Positions 1-11,478 of a stretch of DNA of 64,000 nucleotides are shown here, piece by piece (position 1 is the first letter of the stretch; each line of letters starts with the position of its first letter). The notes below the pieces were generated by a model, which was given only the letters and a program-made list of their open reading frames with translations, searched no databases and was not told where the DNA came from. Made by a program: the position numbers and the translations under genes. This DNA is from Rhexocercosporidium sp. MPI-PUGE-AT-0058 (taxonomy: Eukaryota; Ascomycota; Leotiomycetes; Helotiales): assembly GCA_020746875.1 (NCBI GenBank), contig JAGTJL010000014.1:124001-188000 (forward strand). Reading direction: 5' to 3'.

Positions 1-133
1 GAAAGGCACTGGGATCAACAGTGAATATATACTGGATCGATACCCATTTCCCGCTGAGGCAGCGTACCCTAACTTTGCGTACATTTCCCAGTAGTTTTTT
101 TTTCATTTCGTACTCGAATAAGCTATCCCAAGC

Positions 134-931
134 ATGAGCTCGAGTAAACCGCTGATGCTCCTCCTAGGAGCAGGTGCAAACATCGGAGAAGCAGTTGCGA
201 AGAAATTTGCAAGTTCTGGCTTCAATGTCGCTACGGCTGCAAGGAGCTTGGACAACAGCCATGTCTCGCCTGGGAGGTGGACTTATAAGATTGACTTGAA
301 CAAGCCAGAGGATGTCACCAATCTTTTCACGAAAGTTTCGAGTGAAGTAGGGATTCCGAACGTAGTAATCTACAACGGTAAGTATCCCTAGCTCGATGTT
401 TTCTTGATACCTCTTATTGACATCTGTTTCTCTCTAGCTGCGGCGTTGGCATTTCCCCCTGATGGACACCCTCTGTCAGTGCCTGTTGCGGATATCGAAG
501 GTTCTCTCAAAATCAACACAATCAGCATGTACGCTGCAGCTCAACAGGCCATCGCCGGGTTCGAAAAGCTCCCCAAGTCTATCTTGAAAACTTTCCTTTA
601 CACGGGAAACATGCTCAACACGACCTCGATGCCGATGTTGATTTCCCTTGGCATTGGGAAATCCGCTTCAGCACATATCATTCAATCAGCTGCCCTTGCT
701 TATAGCGACAAGGACTACCAGTGAGTTTAAATACTTTCTCGGCTCGGCCAAGCCTGACAGATTTGCAGGTTTTACTATGTCGATGAGCGCAAGGAGGATG
801 GTTCGCCAATGGGGACAGCTGTGAACGGACATGCTCATGCAGAGCATTTCTTTAATCTGGCAGGACAAGAAAAACAAGGGCCTTGGGACTCGACGTTTGT
901 CGAAGGTAAAGGGTACGTCAAGTTTGATTGA
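134..931 (+). CDS. short-chain dehydrogenase/reductase, 3 exons
   Basis: Exons 134-377, 438-720 and 769-931 join to a 229-residue protein. Both introns have GT-AG ends and the frame is kept across them. The N-terminus carries a Rossmann nucleotide-binding signature (LLGAGANIGEAVAKKF, residues ~9-24) followed by an Ala-Ala-Arg-Ser segment usual after beta-2 of SDR enzymes, so an NAD(P)-dependent oxidoreductase is expected. The usual Tyr-x-x-x-Lys catalytic pair is not obvious; the stretch around SLGIGKSASAHIIQ lies where the active-site helix should be, and the lysine there may correspond. The substrate is unknown. No signal peptide is seen, so it is probably cytosolic. The family call is fairly sure; the activity is not. 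Confidence 0.8.
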
Positions 932-1721
932 GCAAAGCTGTTTCGGCTGGAAAGTATCCGGGCTTTCGGGTCCGTCGCTTCGGCTCTGTTTGGTTCCGTA
1001 GAAGTCCTTGCGATTCTTGAAATCAAATAGAAATGATCAGAGGGCGAATTTGCGACGGCATTGAAAATCTTGCAGATTCATCCCATTTAGATCTTACAGG
1101 CAGATACTTTGTTGATAGTAGAACCATGTGAAGTGAGGTAAGCATTCTACAAATAGAGAGTACTTAGTAAATTGGATTACCCCCGCCCATTTGATCCTTA
1201 AGCGAGGTCCCTTTTGTTAGCCGAGACCGATCTTTAGAGTGATCATATCGTATGTCGAAGAGCTGGTCATCCGAAGCGACTTTCTTGTTTTCGTCTGAAG
1301 TTTACCCGCACAGATCGCCATTATTGGGCTTCGAAATGTCTGCTCCTTGTTCCATACGCAGGGCCTGACACGTCTTGGCAAGCCACCAAGAAACGCCAAA
1401 CGTCTCGGCTGGCGATCAAGCTTCTGGCTTCCCTGCATTCTCGGTTCCCCTCCCTTCTTTTCAAACCGCCCTTGCGTTTTCCATCGAGAAAGGATAAATC
1501 TGTGCATAACTCCAGGATAATGAGTGATGCGGCTGCGTTCCTAGGTCAAAGTAAAACACCGGCCTTTTCTGAGCTCGCAGTTCGGATGGTATAAGTCACC
1601 ATGCCTCCCGCCGTTCTTCCCAGGCGGGGGGACTGCTCTAAAACATTACGCTCATTCTCTCTCGTTCGTTCTCATTATTTTACCATTGTATTCTTTGTGC
1701 TGGTCACTCATTTAGTTTATC
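932..1721. other. intergenic region
   Basis: This 790-base stretch lies between the dehydrogenase and the Egh16-like gene. Apart from a TATA-like site near its end I see no gene, repeat or structured RNA. ORFs here overlap each other and resemble nothing. Confidence 0.5.
1590..1595 (+). promoter_or_regulatory. TATA-like element
   Basis: TATAAG sits 132 bases upstream of the ATG of the Egh16-like secreted gene. A similar spacing is seen before the second metallothionein-like gene. Position and sequence fit a core promoter, but nothing further supports it. Confidence 0.3.
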
Positions 1722-2536
1722 ATGTACACTTCAACTTCAATACTCGGCCTGGTCGCACTGGCCTCCTCCGTCCTGTCCCATGGACTGGTCACCTCCCCTC
1801 CCACTCGAACGGCTGGACCAGCGATGGATGCTGCCTGTGGTACATCCGTCTCTGCCCTCGTCAAGGCAGACAACACCAGCCACGTAGAGGACATGCCCGA
1901 GGCTGCTGCTCTGATTCCTGGTTTCAATTCGACTGCTTGCAACGTCTTCCTCTGCAAAGGTCAACAGTTCGCCGACAACACCGCCAATGTACAGAACTTT
2001 ACCGCCGGCCAAGTTGTAAACATGCGCGCATCAATCCCAATCCCTCACGAAGGTCCAATGAATGTGTCCATCATCGATACCGCAACCAATACCGCAATTG
2101 GCGCCCCTTTGATCAGCTTCGCCAGCTATGCCGATGAGTCCCTTGCTGTTCTTCCAGCCAACAACACGAACTTCGACGTGACTGTTCCATCCGACTTGAA
2201 TGGAGCTTGTTCCGTTCCTGGTGCTTGCGTAAGTGATTCAACAACAAATGAAGACGAATACTTACAGTGACTAGGTTATGCAATGGTTTTGGTTCGGTAC
2301 AGGGGCTCAACAGACATATGAATCCGTACGTATCATTTCTTCTTGAATTCTTCGGAAACTCAATATTTGGATCCCCGTCCTTTGATACTTACCCATGGGC
2401 CCGTTGCTGTGAAATCCAGTGCTAATTTCTTCAGTGCGTCGATTTCATAGTCCCAGCAGCGGTTCCAGCAGCGGTTCCAGCGACGGCTCCCGCAGCTGTG
2501 GCAGATGTTGTGACCGATGAAGATGATGCTTGTTGA
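1722..2536 (+). CDS. Egh16-like secreted protein
   Basis: Exons 1722-2228, 2275-2325 and 2435-2536 give 219 residues; all splice junctions fall between codons. Residues 1-19 are a signal peptide (MYTSTSILGLVALASSVLS), and cleavage would leave a histidine as first mature residue (HGLVTSPPTRTAGP). An N-terminal His after a signal peptide recalls the copper histidine brace of lytic polysaccharide monooxygenases. The body (ACGTSVSALVKADNTSHVE, then NVFLCKGQQF, then VQNFTAGQVVNM) matches my memory of the Egh16/Mas1 family of appressorium-expressed fungal virulence-associated proteins. Cysteines are spaced through the protein as expected for secretion. The C-terminus is an Ala-Pro-Val tail built partly from a 12-base tandem repeat. 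It is probably extracellular; enzymatic activity is not established for this family. Confidence 0.8.
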
Positions 2537-3168
2537 GAATCAAACAAATTCAAAACGATTGATTGTTATATGCGCTCAAACTAGGATTAGGATTATACTC
2601 GAACTTGAGGGTATGGCTGGACGGCAGGAGTGAAGACGGGACACGCCGAAGGGGTAGAGAGAGGAAAACAACATTCCTCTTAGCCTAAGGATCTACTAGA
2701 AGTAATTTGAGACTATCTGTAGAATTTAGGTTTTGTAATAAAATGAGACTTCGATTACCGCGCATATAGCGTTGGAGTAAACAAGCACTTCTGCCTGCGC
2801 CAGCTGAGCGACATGTTTGAAGAATTAGTAAAGTGACATATGTGGAAAAGATAACATGTGAGGTTTTCAAACTTCCATATTTAAAACTATTCTGAAAACG
2901 AGGCAGTAAGACGCAGGTAACATAGTGGTAGTCTTGATCACATCACAAATCAAATCGAGATTGAGCTCGGTGCCGAGAAAGATTCAAGGAGAAATTTCGA
3001 GAACCTCCTATAATCACATGACTCATGGTTTATTGTTGATTCGAACGCGTCGACGCGGTGTGCAGAGCGTCTGCATAAATCCACCCACATCGCCTTATTA
3101 CAGTGCTGCATGGTCAAATCCACCCACACCTGCATCTTGACCTGCATTTGACCCTGCAAGAAACACCA
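2537..3168. other. intergenic region
   Basis: The stretch holds the 3' end of the Egh16-like gene and the promoter of the next gene. I see no further gene or repeat. Confidence 0.5.
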
Positions 3169-4142
3169 ATGACCGCCGCCATGCCTCCATCGTACCAGCA
3201 CACATATGATCTCGCTGCCTCTCCCCGCCAGCCGCTGGCGCCTACGAATATAAACAGCCTCTTGAACCCTGAACCTTCAGACAATTACAAGACAACCTAT
3301 CTCGGAAGACCACCTGTGGTAAGTACCAAATGCACAATCCGTTGAAGTTATCTACCCAGCTAATTTGCCGGTAGGGAGCAGCCCCGTCTGCCAAACGTAA
3401 GGCTGATGAGTACGACGAGGATGATTCGGACGAGGGTGTCTATGTCACCCAGAACTGCGACCAAATCCGACGCAAGATCCACTCCTTTATCAACAGTGGT
3501 GAAATGAAGGTCGGGGAGTTCCAGAAGGCCATCGGAGTCAATAGCAAGGGATACGGTATGTTCATGGGACAAAGTGGGCGTGACAAGGGCAGTGGAAGCA
3601 ACACATACATCCAAGCATTCAAGTTCTTCAAAAAGCGGGAAGAGAAGGGTATCAAGACCGCAGCACCCAAGAAGAAGGCAAAGACTGCCGCGCCAGCAAT
3701 CAATGGAGATCTTAATGCCATCCAACTTGAAGGCGAGGCAGATGTCAGCGTTCCCGTATTCGATTCCTGCGACGAAATCCGAAAGAAGATCCGGGCATAC
3801 CTCGCAGCATCCAATGGTACACAAGCCGAATTTCTGAGAGAGATCGCGAAACCGTATCACGATGGCAGAAAGATCCAGTCCAAGGTTTTGAACGACTTCT
3901 TGGGAAAGAAGGGTCCATGCGCAGGCAACACAAGTGCTGTTTTCTATGGAGCGTATGTCTTCTTCGAGAAGATGCGTATACGGGATGGGAAGCCAAAATC
4001 AAAGCACAGGTTGGATATGGAGAAAGCCTATCCAGGCAAAGGAATGGATACCAAACGTCGACAAGACTTCGTCACCTGTATGGCTGGGGAGAAGCCATAT
4101 CTAGACAGTCTTGGGCAGATCCACATCGCCGGTAAATTTTGA
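3169..4142 (+). CDS. nuclear-type hypothetical protein with two repeated domains (DUF7726-like)
   Basis: Exon 1 is 3169-3318 and exon 2 is 3375-4142, giving 305 residues. A KRKADEYDEDDSDEG segment near residue 57 looks like a nuclear localisation signal followed by an acidic patch. Two related modules follow, each opening with Cys-Asp-x-Ile-Arg-x-Lys-Ile (NCDQIRRKIHSFI and SCDEIRKKIRAYL), separated by a Lys/Ala-rich linker (KKKAKTAAP). The second module continues into a segment ending near AVFYGAYVFFEKMRIRDGK. This arrangement matches a fungal family I recall as DUF7726, whose function is unknown; the modules look like small helical, possibly DNA-binding, units. The first ATG (3169) was chosen; a second ATG at 3181 is possible. 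Confidence 0.75.
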
Positions 4143-4803
4143 TTTGCGCGAGATTGATTTCCTTCCAAGTTTCCTGAAGTGTTGCGTCGGTGATCTTTGG
4201 TGCGATGCTATTCCCTCCCATTTCCTTTGTCTATGCTAGCTTCCTGCTTCGAAATGGCGTATCTCCAACTGTCTGAGGTCCTTTTGTACTTGGAGTAGGT
4301 GGATTTTTGCTGGATGCGTTGTACCCTAGGTGGCCTTTTGTTTCATCACCTGTATACCATGTAGAACTGCGTGTATTGTATCGGGGATGGATCTTCTCGC
4401 CATCTGCTGGCTTCTTTGACTGTGTAGTATTCAGCAATAGTACTACTTACCACTGCTCGTCGGTTCGCACAAGTAGCAGATAGAGATCTTCGTTTCTGTT
4501 TCTATTCTACACAAGTGGCCTGCCTCTTGAACAAGGACCCAAGCACTAAGTGGGTAGGTGAAGTCTACTTCCCTACAGCCGCCTTGACCCAAGTCCTAGC
4601 TTCTCTTATTACTCGGTGTTGAGCGATACAGCTCGAATCCCTTCATTCATCAACTCAGGCCTGTCTCATCCTCTTATATTTGCCATACATGCGGTCCCGT
4701 ACCAACCTCTGATTTTTGCATTATTCCCACTTCATGTTCAGCGAACCAGCTCTGGCTCAATCTTTCCAAGTTCAGATCATGACTTCAAAGATGACAACCA
4801 ACA
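4143..4803. other. intergenic region
   Basis: No gene is seen. The stretch separates intact genes from the run of broken genes that begins near 4804. Confidence 0.5.
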
Positions 4804-5504
4804 ATGTCGATCCCACTGATTTCTTCCTTTTCGTATACAGTATGGCGAAGCTCGGTTGGCACCCTCCTTTTCACCGCTGTCCGCCTGGCCCTACTGCTTG
4901 TGTCGGTATCGTTTACTTGCCCCTCGGACCTCCGCATTCTCAATCTTCGCTCGCGCAGGCACTCCTCTCAACTCTAGCTCCTGCCAACACATCCAGGCTA
5001 CTTTTCCTCCCGGATGTCCTCTTCAAAGTCCCCAACAAAGCTCTCGAACTTTGATCATATCCTGTGGTAATGTTCATTCACGCAACACTTCCCACATTCT
5101 CTTTTCTTGCCTACTCAACCCCGTAGCGACAAGAAAGGTTCTCTACAACAAGTTGAGGCGGCTCTCTTCAAGTTACAATGCTAGTAAACCTTGTCGATGT
5201 CATCTATTCAATCATCTTCGTCATTTTGGCTTCTAATAATCCCACGCGACCCCCATCTCTCGTCTGGTGGATGCCGCTCCTCTTCAATATTGGACTGGCG
5301 CTGCATGTGTAGTCCGACCACAGCAAGTATATTTCCGCAGTGGCAGAAGAAAAACAAGTGTATGTGTATATGGGCTGGCCCTGGGGCATCATTCAATATC
5401 ATAATCCCTTGGGTTTCGCAATCTGGAGAACAGCTTTGGCGACTGCTGCTGGTCGGCAGGCATTTGGAGGCAGCATGCTTCTTGGGCTCATCTACCTTTT
5501 CTAA
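4804..5504 (+). pseudogene. remnant of a multi-pass membrane protein
   Basis: Three stretches read like protein but cannot be joined without repair. At 4804 an ATG opens a frame with a hydrophobic helix (VGTLLFTAVRLALLLVSVSF) that soon stops. After a plausible intron ending near 5126 comes KKGSLQQVEAALFKLQ, which breaks frame at about 5177. From 5178 to 5504 a single frame holds two further hydrophobic helices and conserved-looking segments (NLVDVIYSIIFVILASNN, EEKQVYVYMGWPWGI, WRTALATAAGRQAF) but is cut by a TAG at 5310-5312. I do not recognise the family. Together with its two broken neighbours this suggests a decaying cluster. Confidence 0.5.
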
Positions 5505-5750
5505 GCGGCATCCGTACCAATTCTAGAGGGTGATATAATACAGTACGGGAAGTAGTAGGAGGCTGTCACCCAGAAGGTGCGATGGAAGTCGATCCTTGGC
5601 ATCTAGTAGAAGTCCATAGTGGTAAATTGAAGTCTAAGAGTAAGAAAGCAGGTGCTCACAGGATTCTTCTGGGTTAAAAGAGCTATCAACACTTTTATGT
5701 TTCCCCAATTTTATCTCTTGTCATTGAAGTGCCTACCTGTGATTATTTCT

Positions 5751-6428
5751 TCAGCGCACCAGAGATCTTCCATCACTTTCCAGGCAACTCCTTGTCGCGT
5801 TCAAGTCTTTCATGAGATAAATGTACGCTTCTGCGACTCCTTCAGCATATCGAATCTTTCCCAACAACGCAGTGTTCGTCATCGCCTTTCCAACCTGCTC
5901 TCTGTTTTTCCACATCTCCATGAGATTTAGCCCAGGAGGGGTGAGGTTGACTCTGATTGATACCATATCCGATGCCAAATACCTCGTCATTCCAATCAAG
6001 CCTGCGGCCATCGTGGAGTACAAACTATAGCCAGATCTTCTTACTGCTGCTACCTCGTAGAAAATTTCGGTCATTGGGTTTGCTTTAGGGCCTCGTCTAG
6101 TGGTAGAGATGATGTGGTCCAGCAATGCCATCCCATCGCAAGTGACATTCATGAAAAGGTAGTCGAGAGTCGAGTTGAAATCGCCGGCTCGGAGATCGCA
6201 GACATAGATACCGATATTGCTATTAAAGAAAGAAGTTTTGAGAGCCTCAAGGCAGTCTCAACTCGAGCCGGGCTTGAGGACGACGTTGACATCTTGCTGA
6301 AGTGCAACGGTCGCAACTGCGGATCCTCTGCCGGATGTCCCGCCGATGACGAGGACATGCTGTCCGTTGGTGGATGGCACGATGGACTCGTCTAAGATTT
6401 TCCAGGCTTTGAGGCGTTCTTGGAAAAG
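5751..6428 (-). pseudogene. broken short-chain dehydrogenase
   Basis: On the minus strand one frame runs from about 6428 to the stop at 5751 and is interrupted by a single TGA at 6258-6260. Before the stop is a nucleotide-binding motif (HVLVIGGTSGRGSAVA). After it comes the region where SDRs carry the active site (YSLYSTMAAGLIGMTRYLAS) and then SIRVNLTPPGL, matching the usual RVNxxxPG strand. The lysine expected four residues after the catalytic tyrosine is missing, and no clear start codon opens the frame. These are independent signs of decay. The neighbour at 6753-7850 is a broken hydrolase on the same strand. Confidence 0.65.
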
Positions 6429-6752
6429 ATTACGATGTCACGAAATTTGGATGAGATTCAGATCCGATGTAAAGGCCGTCAATTAAAAAAGGGAGGAATC
6501 TTCTTCCTACGCCAGCAAACTCTATATCTTGTACACATTTAATGAAAGCATTCTTCCTCGGCGGGGGGAGGGGGGTGAAGAACCCGAGTCCTGCCAATTG
6601 TTTACCCGCGAATTCGTTTGTTGGTTAACTTAGCCGAAGCGGAGATAAGTCTGCTGAAATGCCCTCCTTCCCCAATTTCTTCCTAGCCGACCACAGTGCG
6701 GACGTGAACTTTTTTAGCCGCTAGTATTCGTTTCTCATCTCGAACAAACATT
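6429..6752. other. intergenic region
   Basis: Nothing is recognised apart from a short G-run near 6562-6577. Confidence 0.4.
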
Positions 6753-7850
6753 CTATCGGATGCATCTTACGTATCGGATTCTGTCCTCGATGAAATCCTT
6801 CGCCTGATCCAACGCGTCATCCATATGCATGAACGGATGTGGCACGCTTTGGAATCTATTCAACACTAGTTCGTTGCCAGCCTCCTTCAATTTTGCTGCG
6901 TAAGGTTCCCCTTCGTCCCTCATGGGGTCGCAATCAGCCGTTATGATCACAGTCAGACTAACAAGGCTAAAAAGTTAGGTGGAGTCATTGCATCTTTGAA
7001 CGAGCAATATCCTGTTCTTGTTTTGCGCTTAGCTCTGGGTTGTCTTGAGCCAGCGAATCCCACTTGATGGTATCAAATCACTTCAATCTTGCCCAGTTGA
7101 GAGTTGGCGCGAATTCCATCTCCTTCCCCGCTGGGTTTGGTGAATCTGCAGCTGTTGGGACTTGCGAAATGTCTGCTATCTGCGGAGTCCCCACGACCAC
7201 AGCTTTGATTGGGATGCTTCCATCTCTTGCTACATGGTTGATAATCAACGCGATATTCGCACCTACAGAGATCCCACCAAGACTGATGATATCGGGGTTG
7301 ATACTGAATGTGGTTGGATTTGAGACTGCGTATTGGAGTGCTGCAAAAACTATCATAGATCCTGTCGGGTACACAAACTCGGAAACGAGTCGATATGCAA
7401 CGTCGATAACGACGACAGATGCTTTGACGCAAATGTGCCGTAAGATAGGAGACTCTGTATCCAAACCACCTAGTCCCCAGCCTGTATAACTAGTCAACCT
7501 CAACAGCGTACAGCGTACAGCGTTTTTGAAGAAGACGACCTACCACCGCCATGAAGGTTGATATGCAACGGCCAACCACCGCTCAGTCTATCTCCATTTG
7601 GGACATAAATGCGGATGTCAAAGTTGCCAGGATGTTTGCTCTAACCAGGGACCTTCAGCTCCCACTCTTTCGCACACGCTGGTGCGGGTGCGCGAGAATA
7701 TATCTTCCGCAGCACAGCAAGGTCGACAGGCTTGTTTGGCGTCTTTCCCACATGCGGGTTGTAGAGACTGATGAATTTAGGGTCGAGTCTTGGGAGAAGA
7801 TCTGGGTGAATTAGGTTCAAAGCCTCGTGGCCTTTTCCAGCAGTTCCCAT
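6753..7850 (-). pseudogene. broken alpha/beta hydrolase (esterase/lipase type)
   Basis: The ATG is at 7850. The frame is cut by TAG at 7641-7643, continues through INLHGGG to a proper intron (7482-7543), resumes with WGLGGLDTESPIL, meets a TGA at 7078-7080 where the family would have Lys-Trp-Phe, and shifts frame near 6970 before the C-terminal part. HGGGWG is the oxyanion-hole motif, GGISVGA holds the nucleophile serine, the Asp lies in TADCDPMRDEGE and the His in VPHPFMHMDDALDQA, so the ancestral protein had a complete catalytic triad. Both stops can arise from C-to-T or G-to-A changes (CAG to TAG, TGG to TGA). The fold call is firm; the gene cannot make a full enzyme as it stands. Confidence 0.8.
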
Positions 7851-8516
7851 CGTTGATGACGAGTGTGTGTTGCCGCCGCGTTAGAAAATGACGCCACAAC
7901 GCGAAATGTATCAAAGGAGACCTCCCCTACACGCTGCTCCCTGTACACGCCAGCCAGCCTGACTAGCTGACATTCCTATCCCAGCACAAATGATCGACTG
8001 GATCTAAGAGGCGGATGGAACTTCAAAATCGATCTGGCGTTCTCATCTTTACAGGTACTAAGATATCATGATGGAAGAAAGTTCTGCTGTATGTCCCGTG
8101 CAGAGAGCTGAAGATGAGGCAAGCCAAGATTGCGGCACTGCTTCGCGGAAGGCACCCCATTCTCAGTTTTTACGACGGCATTTCGCAGCGCTCTATTGGA
8201 CAGAAGAACTTGTGACTGCGGATGTGGGGATATATCGCCGTGGTATGGCAACAGCATCCTACCAGAGAAGAAGAAAAGGACTAGATCTAGAGAGAAGAGT
8301 GAAATGTGAAGTATTGCCGCTCGGTGGGGACGAACTGTGTTCTTTGCGGTCATTCTGGGAGCATGTCGGCACCAGACCTTCGTAACGAACATTACGCTTA
8401 AGCCTAGAGACACTTTAGAAGCTCCAACTCTTGTACGTACGGTAAAGAAATACTAAGTCTAGGCTGTCAAATACCCCAGAGTATAGCAACCAAATGTTTG
8501 AAGAACTGAATTTGTA
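7851..8516. other. intergenic region
   Basis: ORFs of about 105-115 codons overlap on both strands at 8066-8413 but resemble no protein, and neither is convincing. No other feature is seen. Confidence 0.4.
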
Positions 8517-8665
8517 TAGCGAACAGTTTATGTAGCGAACAGTTTATGCAGCGAACAGTTTATGTAGCGAACAGTTTATGTAGCGAACCTAGAATTGTGT
8601 AGCGAACTTAAATTATATAGCGAATACTTTAGTTTGTGTAGCGAACTTAGAGTTATATAGCGAAC
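8517..8665. repeat. 16-bp tandem repeat, four good copies plus decayed copies
   Basis: The unit TAGCGAACAGTTTATG occurs at 8517-8532, 8533-8548, 8549-8564 (first base changed) and 8565-8580. From 8581 to about 8665 the core TAGCGAAC recurs at wider, irregular spacing. The region is AT-rich and lies between the hydrolase remnant and the transporter gene. Confidence 0.9.
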
Positions 8666-8672
8666 CGAGTGT

Positions 8673-8725
8673 AATAGCTGGTTCACCTCTTGTATGCTCA
8701 GGGACTCGCTTGTGAACCGGCTATT
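8673..8725. repeat. inverted repeat, 14-bp arms
   Basis: AATAGCTGGTTCAC (8673-8686) is repeated in inverse orientation as GTGAACCGGCTATT (8712-8725) with one mismatch and a 25-base loop. It directly follows the tandem repeat. It could be a hairpin or the remains of a small element; no target duplication was found. Confidence 0.75.
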
Positions 8726-9047
8726 ATAGAGAACAAAGTGTGTATTAGCGAACAAGCCCCGACCTCACTTGTACGATGGCAAGCGACCTAGAATCTGTAC
8801 TTGAAGATGGAGTATACGATGGGGAACTGAAAATGAAGATGGATGTTGAAGTCTGGCTACAATGACTTCAGATTTGAGACTTGGATTCAAGGAAGGTCTA
8901 GAAAGGCGCAAGACGGCCCCCAGCTATCAATGCTCTGTATGGCATACAGATATCTCCTTTTCTTCAAGATCCATTTACTACACAGCTCAACACCGTATGA
9001 CAGCTCCGCCGGATCTTGAGCCTCCTACTCCTCCCCTAGATATGACC
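8726..9047. other. intergenic region
   Basis: This is the 3' flank of the transporter gene. An 84-codon plus-strand ORF overlaps it but looks random. Confidence 0.4.
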
Positions 9048-10833
9048 CTACTTCTTGCCATCGAACACCAAGGGGACGGTCGTGACCTGATCTACATTAC
9101 TGTCTACATTGCCTAGTGCGTCAATGACATTCGCATCATCATCAAACAACATAGCCAACTCCTCAAGCGCGTATCCTTTTGTCTCTGGGAAGAACATCCA
9201 TATCAAGGTGAGCCAGACGCAGTTCAGCCCCAGAAAGAATATGTAGTAGTGGTATCCAATTGCCGCTAATGCGATCGGGTTGACGTACATATTGATGATA
9301 AGTGCTACCTGGCCAACCATGGTTTTGACTGCTAAACCCTTCGACCGCATGTAGAAGGGCATGATCTCTGTTGGGTAAGAGTATAGAAGTGGGTTGCAAG
9401 CGACGTTGTAGGCAATGTCGTACAGAAACAGACAAACAACGACGCCGTAGGCTGTGTTGGTATTTTTAGGGTTGGACTGGGCGAAGACTGCACTGAGGGT
9501 GATGAATGGAACGGCAATCGTGATCATGGCCATGAAGGAACCCATCCAAAGCTTGCGTCGTCCTACTCGCTCTGCTAGGAATGCTCCAATAAGGGAGGAG
9601 ATCAGATTCACAATGTTGAGTCCTCCATTGATGCCAGTTTGAGCTGTTGTAGCGGTAATCCCGATGGACTTCAGAACTGGGACAAAGTAGTATGTGAGAA
9701 CGTTTTGCATGCTACAAACTTCTAGTCAGTCCACGCCAAATACTCCCGATCTTAGAATACTGACCACCAGAGTGTCATCAAAGTCATCGTCGTGACTATG
9801 AAAATTCTTTTTCGATTTTGCCCGTTCGTAGCGAGGGCCTTCCATGAAATTCCCTCTGATGCTTGCTGCATAGCCACCTCGATCTCCTGTGACTCTTTCA
9901 ACACCAGCTGATCGTTGGCATCTCCATTGGCGTGATATCTGGCCAAAATTGCGAGTCCCTCTTCTTTACGACCCTGAGAAAATAGCCATCTAGGAGATTC
10001 GGGCATGAATTTGATGAGTGGAAGGAGGATGCATGGAATAAAAGCCTGGAACAGTGAAGGCATGCGCCAGGCCCAGTGCTGTGTGATAGGAAAGTGGCTG
10101 GTTCCAAAACACGTCCAGGCAGCAATAATACTACCAACATACCAGAAGGGGTTGAACTTTTGTGAAGTCAATACCCTTCCTCTGTGAAGACGATTGGACT
10201 GCGGATTTGTGTACTCACTAATGATACTAAGGTACCTCGCATTCGAGGATGTGCGATCTCACTCAGTAATGCTGGTCCGGCGCAGGTGTTGAAGGCGATG
10301 CCGAAGCCCAAGAGGAAACGAGATCCCATATACTGGCCCCGACCATGCGATCCGGCCTGGAAAGCCGCACCGGTTATAATAAACACTTGCCCAACAGCAA
10401 GACCAATCCGGCGTCCACTGCTCAGCATCAGTAATATTCTGCGTAGATAAACGGAACAACTTACAATCTGTCTGTGACAAATGCACTAGGTAAACCGCCA
10501 CAAAAGGCGCCCAAGAAATATATCATTGAAATTAAACCAATTTGCGACGGAGTGGGACTGCCCATATCTATCGTCATGAGCAACTGCAAACAAATAATGA
10601 GGCTTTGACTTACCCGCTTTCCAAACCTTGAAACTCTGAAAGTTCGCGGTCAGGGTCGCATCAAAACCGGTACACACTTGAGCACCAAAAATGCAGGCGC
10701 ACCAAAACATCATCTTACAAAGTCCTGCATCTGTGTACCAGGCGGGAGTTGGTACATGTTTCCCTGTCGACACCACTGCAGAAGGAGGGTGCAGAGCCTG
10801 GTTGCGAACGTGTGCACTTCTATGGAAAATCAT
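9048..10833 (-). CDS. MFS sugar transporter, 5 exons
   Basis: Exons 10833-10614, 10567-10465, 10417-10219, 10156-9765 and 9711-9048 join in frame to 525 residues, the normal length for fungal sugar porters. Family signatures are present in order: DRFGRRIGL between helices 2 and 3, GSRFLLGFG, PESPRWLFSQGR at the start of the central loop, QTGINGG in helix 7, and PETKGYALEEL after the last helices. Multiple hydrophobic helices fit a 12-helix plasma-membrane permease. The pattern recalls fungal lactose-permease-type or other sugar transporters, but the substrate cannot be read from the sequence. It lies upstream of a Zn2Cys6 regulator and three oxidative enzymes and may import a substrate for them. 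Confidence 0.92.
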
Positions 10834-11478
10834 GTTGACGATTCAACACAACTTCTATCTTGATGAGAATGAGATCCGGCAAGGCAGCCTGTATTGCAAT
10901 TCTGGTGTTGTGAAAGTCCCTGGCGACTTATCTTTACCTGTCGTCGTAATATGCCGTCGTCAACAGCCTTTTCTTTGGCCTGCACACTTACTGCAGAACA
11001 ACACTGTTAGTTACACAAATACTCAATCAGACAGATTGACTTTCTCGCTTACAGGAAACAGACCAATCAATGCTTGCTTGATCCCTCCAAATAGTTGCAT
11101 TTGCAGATAACGCGCCACTTTAGACGACGGCATAAGCCAGCCAACCAGCCAATCAGTCTGCAAAGACTGGAGGAGATATCGCAAGTGTTGGAATCTGATC
11201 TGGCGATGGCCTTGTTCTCGCTGGTCGGGCAGGTGTGTGTCCACCTTTCTGGCAATAGGGGTAACAATAATATCACAATTGGGAGACGAGGCGATGTGGA
11301 GAAGAAGAGGGAGGGGAAGAGAACAGGAGAGGACTTAGGACTTTAGGTTCAGGGGGCGGGGGGAGATGAGGGGAACACGGCTCGACAGCCCGATTTCTGA
11401 AAATAGCTTAGCTTCCCAGCTCAGAGACATCTAACTACTGTATGTAGTATTAGTCGGGCGAGTTGGGCAAGCTTAATA
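10834..11478. other. intergenic region
   Basis: The 5' side of the transporter gene; no gene is recognised. Its right end is the insertion site of the MITE. Confidence 0.45.

Noticed and set aside
1601..2137. 178-codon ORF on the plus strand
   Set aside because: It overlaps the Egh16-like gene in another frame and has no protein-like composition; it is a shadow.
2461..2490. 12-base tandem repeat as a mobile or regulatory feature
   Set aside because: It lies inside the last exon of the Egh16-like gene and simply encodes its Ala-Pro-Val tail.
8066..8413. Overlapping ORFs of 105 and 115 codons on opposite strands
   Set aside because: No family resemblance, no splice structure and mutual overlap; chance ORFs are more likely.
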